A DNA stretch of 64,000 bases from Tanytarsus gracilentus (Eukaryota > Arthropoda > Insecta > Diptera > Chironomidae). The notes under the pieces were generated by a model, which made no database searches, had not been told where the DNA came from, and saw only the letters and a list, made by a program, of their open reading frames with translations. Positions 35,401 to 45,362 of this stretch are shown here, piece by piece. Within the stretch, counting starts at the first letter, position 1. Every line of letters begins with the position of its first letter. The stretch spans positions 3,720,001 through 3,784,000 of the forward strand of contig JAXRKN010000042.1 in the NCBI GenBank assembly GCA_038502055.1. Reading direction: 5' to 3'. The position numbers and the translations under genes were made by a program.

Positions 35401-38400
35401 AACCCACTTGTAACAGATCAGTATTGGCTTCCCCTTTGGCTTCCCCTTCTGGCCTCCCCTTTTGGCTTCCCAAAAATGGCTTCCCAAAATGGCTTCCCAA
35501 AAATGGCTTCCCAAAATGGCTTCCCAAAATGGCTTCCCAAAAATGGCTTCTCAAAAATGGCTTCGCAAAATGGCTTCCCAAAATTGCTTCCCAAATTGGC
35601 TTCCCAAAATGGCCACTGTGTTTCGACTGTGTTTCATTTTCCATTGTGTTTATTTTCCATTGTGTTCCATTTTCCACTGTGTTCCATTTTCCATTGTGTT
35701 CCATTTTCCATTGTGTTTCATTTTCCATTGTGTTTCATTTTCCATTGTGTTTCATTTTCCATTGTGTTTCATTTTCCACTGTGTTCCATTTTCCATTGTG
35801 TTCCATTTTCCATTGTGTTTCATTTTCCATTGTGTTCCATTTTCCATTGTGTTTCATTTTCCATTGTGTTTCATTTTCCATTGTGTTCCATTTTTCACTA
35901 AATTCCATTTTCTATTGTGTTCCATTTTCCACTGTGTTCCATTTTCCACTGTGTTCCATTTTCCACTGTGTTCCATTTTCCACTGTGTTTCATTTTCCAT
36001 TATGTTCCATTTCCCACTATGTTCCATTTTCCACTGTGTTTCATTTTCCATTATGTTTCATTTTCACCATGTTCAATTTTCCACTATGTTCCATTTTCCA
36101 CTATGTTTCATTTTCCACTATGTTCCATTTTCCACTGTGTTCCATTTTCCACTGTGTTCCATTTTCCACAGTGTTCCATTTTCAGATCCATGCCAATCGA
36201 TTCCTGGTCAAATTACGAGTTCAATGAGGTACATGAAGCCATACTTCTAAAAAATGGACATTAGTGGCATTCCTTGGACACTCCTGGCCGGCCGTGACGG
36301 TCATTCTTCAAAAATCATCAATGCTAATCAATTCCTGATGCAATTACGAGTTCAACGAGGTACATGAAGCCATACTTTTAAAAAATGGACATTAGGGGCA
36401 CTACTGGCCGGCCGTGATGGACATTGGTGCCACTCTTGGATGGCCATGATAGACATTCCTCAAATATCATCAATGCCTTTCGATTCCTGATACAAATACG
36501 AGTTCAACGACATACATGAAGCCATATAACAGGAAATTTGTATGAAAAATGGCATTTAGGGCTGTCCATGGCACGACCTGTGGTCATGACCCTCATAATT
36601 CCTAAAATGGCCGAATCTAAATTCATAGACCTACCATTTGGCGAAAACTAGAAGTCTCTAGCTATCTCAGGAGCCGAGATCTCGAAGGAACAGACAGACA
36701 GACGGACGGACGGACGGAAATAGGCGCATATAAGTGTTACACCACTTCGTGGGTTACACTAAAAAATCCATGTCTGCTCTAAAATTAACCATTGTTCCAA
36801 AATCATAAAATATTTTTTGTTTTAAATTTAAGACCTATGTTGGTAATTATTCTTGCCAAAAAATTTCGAATAATTTTCGCTTAAAGTTTAAATTTTATAA
36901 AATTTTAAGACACATCCTCGCCTTTCTTTTTTTTGTTTATTTTTTTCCTTTTGTTTTTATTTAACTGTATTTAATTTAGGAACTTAGATTTCATATTACT
37001 CTTTATTTATGTGGAAACCGTTTTAAGTTTACTTATTTATCCACTTTTATCATTTTTAATAATAAAACGTAATATAGCAATTGGAAATGCGACGAGGCAC
37101 ATTTCTATTTAATCTTTGGGAAAATCCACCACTTGACGTCTTCTTAAAGGTATATATCTTTAATGTTACAAATGGCGATGCATTTCTTAGCGGAAAAGAT
37201 AAAACATTGAAGGTTGAAGAAGTTGGTCCTTATGTGTATCAGTGAGTAACAAGCTGTTTATGTGTTAAGTTTATTCATTTTTTTCTATCTTCATCAGAGA
37301 ATTTCTTGTAAATCATAATGCGACGTTTAATGATAATGGAACAATTAGTTTTGTGCCTAGAAGGCGATGTGTTTTTCTCCGCGAACGATCGATTGGTGAT
37401 CCTGATAAAGATGTTGTAATCGTTCCAAATCTCGTTCTTTTGGCAGCATCAACAGCAGCTGCAAAAATAAATTCCTTTGCGTCCTTCGGTATCTCAACGC
37501 TTGTAAAATCATTAAATGCACGACCTCTCATAAATTTAACAGTGAATGATTTTATGTGGGGTTATGATGATAATTTAGTCAAGTTGGCAAATAATCTTGT
37601 ACCTAACATGATAACGTTTGAACGTCTCGGAGTTCTTGATCGCGTGAGTATTTATTTTTCACCTTACACCTTAGAGATAAGTATTTGAATTTTTAATTTT
37701 ATTTTTTACACTAAAGTTGTTTGACGAGGGACATAATGTTGTTTCGATGATTTTACCAGATGGTGTTAAAAGATTTAATAATCAGAGAAATTTTAAAGAT
37801 GAAGTTATAAATTTGAATGATTTTGATGGACGCGCAGACGACCCAAGACAAATAATAAACTCTACACCAATCACAACATCAACAACAACTGTAACAGCAA
37901 AAATTTCAAAAAGAGTAAACGATGTTGAATATGATGAAGATTATATAGAAGAATATGAAAATAAATTTAATGAAATTCCAAGCATGGCACTTACAATTGT
38001 GTCGCCGAATTTAAAATATGAACATCCGGAGATAAGAGATTTTGCTATAGATGTATGGAATGGAAGCCCTGGTCTCAAATATTGGGGTTACAATGAGAGC
38101 AACCACAACGAGTACAAATTACATCACAAAACCTCTTTGGAAAATTAAAAAATCTAAATTTATTTTTAGCAATCCACCATGCGCAATTATTCAAGGAACA
38201 TACGATGGAACTTTGTTTCCAAAGCACTTTAAGAAGAACGAAAAATTTTTTATTTATCGTAAAGCATTTTGCAGGAAGCTTGCCATTCATTTTTACGAAG
38301 AAGGTAAACTAAATGGCATAGACGTTTATTGGTTCAGACTGGCTGACAATGCATTTGACGACAAACTCGATAATCCTGAGACAATATGTTATTGTAATAA

Positions 38401-39507
38401 AGAGAAAACATGTCCAAAGCGTGGTCTCGGGAACATTACACCTTGCTATTACAGTAAGAATTTCTAAATATTAATTATTTATAAAGATAGTAATTTTTCT
38501 TAACCTATTAGATCTTCCTATCGCTGTCTCACTTCCACATTTCTATAATTCTGATCCCACTTTGCTCAATGAGGTGGAAGGCTTACACCCGGTTAAAGAG
38601 AAGCATGAGTCTATAGTGGCAATGCAGCCGGTAAGTCAGAGCTCTATTTATAATCATTTTAAAAATAATTTAATGTTATATACAGTTTTACATCAATTTT
38701 AATTTATTTAAAACAGAGACTAGGTGTGCCCGTAAGTAAAATTTTTTTGAGACATTCGAGTATGCCCCACTGTTTAGATCACTAGTGCAAATGTCTTACT
38801 TAGTCTTTGTGCAAATATATCTAATGTCAAAAGTTTCAATTGAAAACTAATTTTAAATGTAAAAGGATTAAGACATGTTGTAGATGTAAAATATTGATTT
38901 AATTAGCGGGATGTACACTTTATGTCTAAAAGGGTAAGTACGATTCCTTTGATCAACTATGTAGATTTCTAATAAATTGCAGATAAAAGTAACATCCCGC
39001 ATCCAACTCAATTTATTAAATGGAGAGACAAAATTTAATGTCGATGTTAAAAAGTTTGATAACAGTGTACTTCCAATACTGTGGATAGAAGTAGTAAGTT
39101 ATATTACAAATTTTTCTAATACTTGCACGAGGTTTTATTATATTTTTCCAAGTTTAAAATTTAAAACATCTGAATCATAAATCAATTAACTTATCTTGAA
39201 AACGACTTTAATCCAATCCTTTTATATTTAGGCCATCGAAAAACTTACGCCATCACTTGATATCATATTAAATTTGGCTTTCAACATACTTCCCGTAATA
39301 CAAAAAATTCTTTTCTACATTTTGGCAGTTATCGGTTGCTCTGGCATTGCTGTGTGCCTTTTAAAATTATTTCTTCTCTGTAATTTACCAAGTTATTCAA
39401 AAAACTCTATAAAATATACAGCTGTCTTTCCCTACATCAAACGAGAAATTGCAAAGCTGGAAGAGAAAGAACGAGAAATGGTTCAGCGAAGTGACCCCTC
39501 CGTTTAA
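32473..39507 (+). CDS. CD36-family (scavenger receptor class B) transmembrane receptor
   Basis: Ten exons: 32473-32524, 35116-35207, 37078-37241, 37298-37643, 37717-38111, 38170-38453, 38512-38630, 38717-38731, 38983-39093 and 39232-39507. They sum to 1854 nt, giving 617 aa. Topology is typical: a short basic cytosolic N-terminus; TM1 (YSISSVILLTSACAIAIIDP); a large ectodomain with LWENPPLDVFLKVYIFNVTN, EVGPYVYQEF, N-glycosylation sites and conserved cysteines (CAIIQGTYDGTLFP, CYCNKEKTCPKRG); TM2 (KILFYILAVIGCSGIAVCLL); and a cytosolic tail. The ectodomain has an unusual Thr-rich then acidic insert (STPITTSTTTVTAK...DEDYIEEYENK). CD36 proteins bind and transfer lipids. The ligand is unknown, and membership in the SNMP, emp or crq subgroups was not decided. 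Confidence 0.92.
32525..35115 (+). other. Intron 1 of the CD36-family gene, 2.6 kb
   Basis: The donor is aggagtaagt and the acceptor is aaccacag. Content is AT-rich DNA with the CA microsatellite and no recognisable exon or repeat copy. Confidence 0.6.
34442..34465. repeat. (CA)n microsatellite
   Basis: A perfect CA dinucleotide run inside intron 1 of the CD36-family gene. Confidence 0.9.
35424..35612 (+). repeat. Short tandem array of ggcttcccaaaa(aa)t
   Basis: About a dozen units of 14-15 bp, ggcttcccaaaaatggcttc and so on, with drift to ccccttttggcttcc at the left. The array forms the left half of the composite element. Confidence 0.9.
35617..36183 (+). repeat. 18-bp minisatellite cattttccaytgtgttyc
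   Basis: About 30 units of cattttccattgtgttcc with C/T variation at two positions. Because 18 is a multiple of three and the units lack stops, long open frames appear in all plus-strand frames and also on the minus strand. They encode six-residue repeats and are not genes. Confidence 0.95.
36185..36600 (-). repeat. Tandem copies of the 'tggcttcatg' module, family orientation reversed
   Basis: On the plus strand the shared core reads 'cgagttcaacgaggtacatg' followed by aagccata. It occurs near 36,232, 36,363 and 36,513, with ggccggccgtgatgg between copies. The same sequence in reverse complement forms the array at 49,495-49,900. Confidence 0.85.
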
Positions 39508-40290
39508 GCCACTAAAATAAATTTAATATAACTTATGTAAATATGATTTAAAAAATTGTGATACATTAGTTCTATTCAATGATGCTTTAAGCTTTTATTA
39601 GTAAGGGTTTCGTATGATTAAAAATGCAGTTTCCGTACTTGAAAATGAAATTTTAAATAACTTAAATGTAAGCTATTGTAGAACTTTCAAAAGAAGCTAG
39701 TGGGAAGTTTAAAGTAACTTATTATAATAGGGTTATAACTTTATAAATGTGCTCAAATGTTTCAAAAGAAAATGAAATTAAAAAATGCTTGCTTTTAAGA
39801 TGCTTTAAAAAAATTTGATACTCATTTTTTATAAATTTAAATTAAAACCAATCATATAATCAAATTTATACCTGTAGTTTTCGCTATATCTCAAATATGT
39901 GCATCGAGTCAGATGAAATAAGAAAAAAATAAAACAACTTAGTTAAAATTTGTGTATATCCAATATGTTTAATGGCCTAAAATAACAATATAGAATTCGT
40001 ATAAATAGTAAATTTTTTTAAACAATAAAAATAAGCAAACTCAAAAAATATTATCACAACGTTTTTAAAATTTGTAATAAAGGATATCAAAATTGTTTTG
40101 TGTTGAAACCTCATTTACAAATTTTTAGGGTTACTACTTTAAATTTTTCGTTTTTAGAAATTAACACAAGATTATGAGACAACAGCAGCTTTACATTTCT
40201 ATATGTATTTTAAATTACTAAAGTTTTTTTTGTAAAATCAATTATATATTGAACAAAATTTTTAATCAATAAATACGAAACTAATTGACC
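39508..40290. other. Convergent spacer, 783 bp
   Basis: AT-rich DNA between the stops of the CD36-family gene and the protease. It should hold both 3' UTRs; nothing else is recognisable. Confidence 0.5.
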
Positions 40291-43200
40291 CTAATTTTTT
40301 CGAATGACATCATCGATCCAATTCTTAAAATAAGCTACATTTGTAAATACATCTGCGAATTCTTTTTTAGCACATCCTGAACCAAAACTTGTTATACCAA
40401 CGAGTATCCAGGGGCCATTTTTATTAAGTTTACATTGTAGGCCTCCACCTAAGGGAAAAAGAGCTTACATATGAATACATTTAATAATAAATCAAGTCTA
40501 AAGGGTTGAAAAAAAATTACCTGAATCACCTATTTGTGGATTAAAATAAAGGAAAAAGTAAAGAGAGAAATTAAGTTTTTAAAGAAACATGCAGAAAAAC
40601 TGAAGAGACTTGTTAAAAGCTTCGTAGGTAAAGAATTGAGAACAAGTAAATTTAAGAAAGCCTTAGAGAGAACAAAATACAGAATTAGAGAACATTTCCA
40701 TTAGCTACAAAATTTCTTCAATCTTCTTAAAACAAACCTATACAAGACCCTCCACTTCCATCTAGCCGCCCTGCGCATAAATGTTGAATTGGATGTAAAG
40801 AAACAAAGCCTGCATAAACATCTTCGCATCTGTTTGTGGAAAAAGCGGAAAATTAAATTTATATTTGAAAGAATAAAAAATCTGGTATTCACCGCTTAAT
40901 ATTGTGAATAGGCACGTTGATTTTCAAAAGTACATCTGAAAGATAGCCACTTGATGAAAATTTCCCCCATCCAGCTGTCATGCAGTCATAATAATCGATA
41001 CCCACTGGCCGCTCTCTGTCTCTCACGCTCATGAATATTTCATAATCCTCAGGATTTGTTGGACGTCGATGAAGAAATTTATCATTACGACGGTGATGCT
41101 TTTTGGTTAGTATAGAGGGTTGCCTTGTGGTTATATTGCGGACAGGTTTGCTACTATTATCTTCAAATCTTAGTTTTCCTTCTTTATTTCGTCTCGACAA
41201 TTCACTAAGATCTATATGTTTAATCTTATCGAGGATAAAATTTCTACTCGTGTCTGGCATTTCTAATTTTCGCAGGAAATTTTCATTTCTCTCATATAAA
41301 TCGTTAATATTTTCGAGTGACGATGATGTATCAGGTATTAATTGTGAGTTTGTAACAAAAGGTGCAACATTATAACTCGGATTTATTCGAGTATGACTTG
41401 ATGACGGTAGGAAAATAGTGCTCACACGTGACTCTGGCATGAGATTTGCAGCTCGTGTTAGTTTTAATAAAACTAAAACAAATTAGTTTTTATGAAGTTA
41501 GTTTAAAATGGAAGCATTGGCTCACCAAGATCATTCTTGAAGTGTCGATATTTTTCATGCATAAAAATCTTTTCAACTGGTATTCGCTGTTCATAGCCCG
41601 TTTCAATGTTTCGATCATTCTCTCCTAACACAACGGTCCATAAAGCGGGTAGTGGAAGATTGAACAAATCACTGGAATCAAATAATTTTTCTAAATTTTT
41701 TACGTGTACATGGGATCGAGATAAAAGTTGCGTTTAGCTAAAATTGAACCAGCGACTCAACAAAAGGAAGCAGACACTTATGATACAACGTTTTTATTAT
41801 ACGAGATTCTAATTAAACTTAAAGATTTACTTACTTTTGAATCGTTACTTCCATGCAATGACCTGCTGAAATGACCCAGCTTTTATGTATCAGTACACCT
41901 CCACACCAATGTCCTATGAAACCAAGCGATGGATGCAGAAGCTCAAGTGAAGCCTGCCAGCCAAACTCACCCTCATATGTGGGAAATCCATGCATAATTT
42001 TCTGATTTCTCACTACCATCGCCGATGTGTTTACCGCCTTTGATGATACAGCTGTGTAATTTTGCCAAGGTTTAGTGTCACTTATTAAATTTAAATATAA
42101 AGAAGTTGCCATTTTCTAATAGCTTCGTTATCGATAAACACTCATTTATTCTCTCTACTAGAAAATCTCTAGATGGCAAGCCGCGCGTAGCTCTATTTTT
42201 GAGTTCATTGCTAAAGCGCAAATATAAAGTTTGTGTGGAACTTTATTTTATTGTTTAAATAAAATATTTTTATTAAACCATATAAAAAATAAAGTAAATT
42301 TATCGATGAAATTGACCGATTTTAAATTCGTTTTCACCAGTGTGTAAAATTTAGACTAACCTATCATCTAAATAAAAGTTTTGATATTGCACAAAATAAC
42401 GTCCTTAGAACTAGGGGAAATAACTGATTTTGGAGGAATACAAAATTAATGAGTAGCGGAGCTATTAAATTTGAAAATTAAGTCATTTAATTTTATAACA
42501 TAATTTTCAACAGAAAGGAGAAAAATTTGTTCAGATCATAAGCTGCTTTCCTTTTCGTTCGAGTGAGAGTCTCACTGTAAGTAAAGTATACTTTCACTAT
42601 TATGTATTTGCACACTCCATATGGTGCAAAATTGCCTAATTCGCTGTTTGCTTAAATGTTGTTGTTAACAGAAGGCCAGAAATGAAATTAAAGCATTGGT
42701 CCAAAGATAATTTTTTCTCGCTAACATCAGAAAAAAATGTAAAAACCAACTCATAAGTATTGCTGTGCAATCTTTTTGTGTGAGATCAATTTATAATGCA
42801 ATGAGATTATTATTTTATCCCTTTTAAATTAAGTAGCTCTGGGTGCATGCACATGAATTTTTTTAAAGAAGTTTTATGCCGGGTTGAAGCAAATTTGATT
42901 ACGAACTCAAATCAAATTTTTTCCACTTCCCTTTTTTATAAAATTCACAAGTAAGCTCTTTTGCAAATATAGTATGAGATACAATAAAGAGGATCATAAC
43001 TGAAATTTAGTGACGCTTAATAGTTAGAATTTTTGGAATTTCAAAAATGGCGAGAATGAAATACAGAATATGTCGCCTAAATTCTTTTTTTCTTGGTTGT
43101 AAAATAAAAATTTTGGCATTCATAACTAAATGATCTTGTTAAGTTTTTAAATTATAAATATATGCAACATAAATACTGTTTAACTAAGAGAGAGAGAGAG

Positions 43201-43358
43201 AAGAAATTAACAAAAGCCGCGCTAGTTTTAATTATTATTGACATGCTCAAAGAAATTAATGCATTTATTTTTCAATGTCAATTACCTGAGCTCAAATCTG
43301 TGAATCCGAAAACTAATATGAACGATACAGCCAGTTGATTTATTTGTACATTTTGCAT
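40291..43358 (-). CDS. Secreted chymotrypsin-fold (S1) serine protease with a large insertion
   Basis: Seven exons (43358-43286, 42051-41835, 41671-41526, 41472-40893, 40829-40738, 40529-40521 and 40448-40291; 1275 nt) encode 424 aa. A signal peptide (QLAVSFILVFGFTDLSS) precedes a short propeptide. Activation is likely at NQK|IMHGFPTYEG near residue 43. His is in SAGHC (~89), Asp in KNDLVLLKL (~144) and Ser in CIGDSGGG (~372). The residue six positions before Ser is Gly, not Asp, so trypsin-like specificity is not expected. Between the Asp strand and the CMTAGWG strand lies an extra ~110-residue Ser/Lys/Arg/Asn-rich segment. No CLIP domain is visible. Known S1 proteases act in digestion, immunity and development; the role here is unknown. 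The Asp-Ser of GDSGG is encoded by a 9-nt exon, and all junctions there are phase 1. Confidence 0.85.
42052..43285 (-). other. Intron 1 of the serine protease gene, 1.2 kb
   Basis: It separates the signal-peptide exon from the propeptide exon. A GAGAGA run lies near 43,187-43,202. No other feature is recognisable. An ATG at 42112 in this intron opens the same frame as exon 2 and could serve a transcript lacking the signal peptide, but this is unsupported. Confidence 0.5.
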
Positions 43359-45362
43359 GATGTAATGTTTAAATTTTGTCCATTAATAATGTATGATAAA
43401 TTCTTTTTGATTATTGATTATTTTTTTAGTAATATTCTTGATCACATGTTAACTTTCCATTACTTATTTTTAATATTTTATATCACAAATTTGCTGGTAT
43501 TTTTTTAATCGCGTCCGCGTTGTTAAAAATTCACCAAGAAACTAAGCATGAGAAAAAATTTATTGTTTTTTCCATATTTTGACTTTTTGCATTTTTTCTT
43601 TTTCTCCGTCTTGTCCATTGCTACCGCTTTTAGTTTCATGTCGTGTAAAAAAATAGAGAGAGCACTGCTCTCACTCTCCTTCTATTGGATTGCTGCTGTA
43701 CACACAAACATGTAAAAACTTTTATTTTCATTTACAAGCAACATGTAAGCACACATTCTAGCATCATTCAAACTACCAAACAACACAAAAGCTGAACATA
43801 TTCATAAAACTATTTTGTTGCAGAGAGTTTATAATGAACGAATGACATTTGAGTTATGTTTAATGAGAATTTGTAAATATTTTCAAGAATAATTTTTTTT
43901 GAAAATCTTCCAAAATGACTCAAATAAAAATGTATTGAAATGTCTAGTTTAACAAACTTCAAAATAATTAAATTTTTTGAAAAACTAATAAATTAATAAA
44001 TAACATCATCACATACTTATTCAATAAAAGTACCATTAAGAAATATACACATAATATCATACAGTGAAAATTTGAAGTTTTTGGAGACATTAAAAAAAAT
44101 ATGATTGTAAATTTTTTAACATTTGTAAATCTTTGATAGACTACTGTAAAAAGGAACTTAATCACAATAGAAAACAGAAGTAATTGTTGGATGCATTGAA
44201 CAACCAGTTTCAATTCCAATTACTTCTAGTAAATAAGTTGAGAAGCGGATATAAATTTTCAACTGCTTGTCTGCTTATTTCACTTATTGTACGCGCTTGT
44301 AACAACACCACCGCTTAGTTCCTGCTACCACTGCGCAGCTTGTAAAGTTGTAAGGAAATAAAAGTGAAGTTCATTAAAATCACTCTGGTCTCTAATCGTA
44401 TTCGTCAATTTAATTCACTGAATGGTAATGAAAAAACTATAATAGTGTAGTTTAACAACAACAACACACAGTCACAGTGGTTACTTCAAGCTGTATACAA
44501 TGACCATTATTCAACTGATTTCATCATAAGAAAGTATTTTTTTCTTTTCACTTTCATTGTAACGTAATTATTTCGTATCTTTTCTCAGAGAGCATCTCGA
44601 AAGCAACAACAACTTCGCATCTTAATTTGCCATATTACAATCGTATAACGTGCTCGAGTAGTTTTAAAATAAAATCTTAAAATCTCTATTTCGTTCTTCA
44701 GCCATTTAATCAACGATAAGGTAACACTTGTATGCTCTTGTTTCCGCATGTCTGACTTATCTTTAGATCTCAGTCTCTAAAAACTTTATTTTTGAATGGG
44801 TTTATCATGTCAATCTGACTTCGTCACCAGTAATCTGTTGGTAGTGTTTAACAATGAAACATCCACATATGGGGTTTGAAAACTTTTCTTCTTACATCGT
44901 TTATCGTCACTGCGTACTCCAATTTTTTTTTGCTGATTCATTTCCATTACAACTAGTAAAAAGATGTCAAATATATTCGATTCATTGTTTGATTTTATTT
45001 TAAGTTTTAAAGTTTATATATAAATCTCGGACAATATAATAAGATTAGGGGAGTGGCACCACTAAGCGAGAAAACTAGCATCTTTGAAAAACTCCTTAAC
45101 AATCTTTAGAGGTACACGAAGATTTCAGAAATTTTAAACAAATCTAAAATGCTTTCATTTTCAATCAATTATTTAACTTGAAGCTGGAAGCTTTTACCCT
45201 CTTTTATTTTCATATTGAAATTTACTTTTCATTTATTTTCGTACTCCGTTAATACTATTGATGGCTGGTGAAGTTTACTATCATGTCTATTCCTGTACTG
45301 TGTCTTCACTGTCTTTTATAAAGGGACACAACAAATCGTTTTTACCTCAACTTGTGAAATTT
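43359..45362. other. Intergenic region, 2.0 kb
   Basis: It lies between the protease start and the 3' end of the coiled-coil gene; both are on the minus strand. AT-rich, with no protein signature on either strand. Confidence 0.45.

Larger units (their letters stand above)
35365..36765 (+). mobile_element. Composite non-autonomous repeat element in a CD36 intron
   Basis: The left end reads aatgtttcaaaacccac, then the palindromic acgtgggtgttgcc, then gtgtaacccacttgtaacag. The right end reads gtgttacaccacttcgtggg followed by ttacactaaa. GTGTAACCCAC therefore occurs in inverted orientation at both ends, like a short terminal inverted repeat. Inside, in order, are a ggcttccc array, an 18-bp minisatellite, three copies of a 'tacatgaagccata' module, a ctaccatttggcgaaaact block and a GGAC run. 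No transposase or reverse transcriptase is encoded. The element sits wholly inside intron 2 (35208-37077). Confidence 0.6.

Noticed and set aside
35389..36264. Several overlapping long open frames of Cys/Phe/His-rich repeats, plus two on the reverse strand.
   Set aside because: They are by-products of an 18-bp minisatellite and a 14-15-bp array. All frames stay open because the period is a multiple of three. They lie inside a CD36 intron and there is no domain.
42052..42112. ATG at 42112 as the start of the serine protease.
   Set aside because: It would leave the protein without a signal peptide. The exon at 43,358-43,286 supplies one and joins in phase at 42,051.
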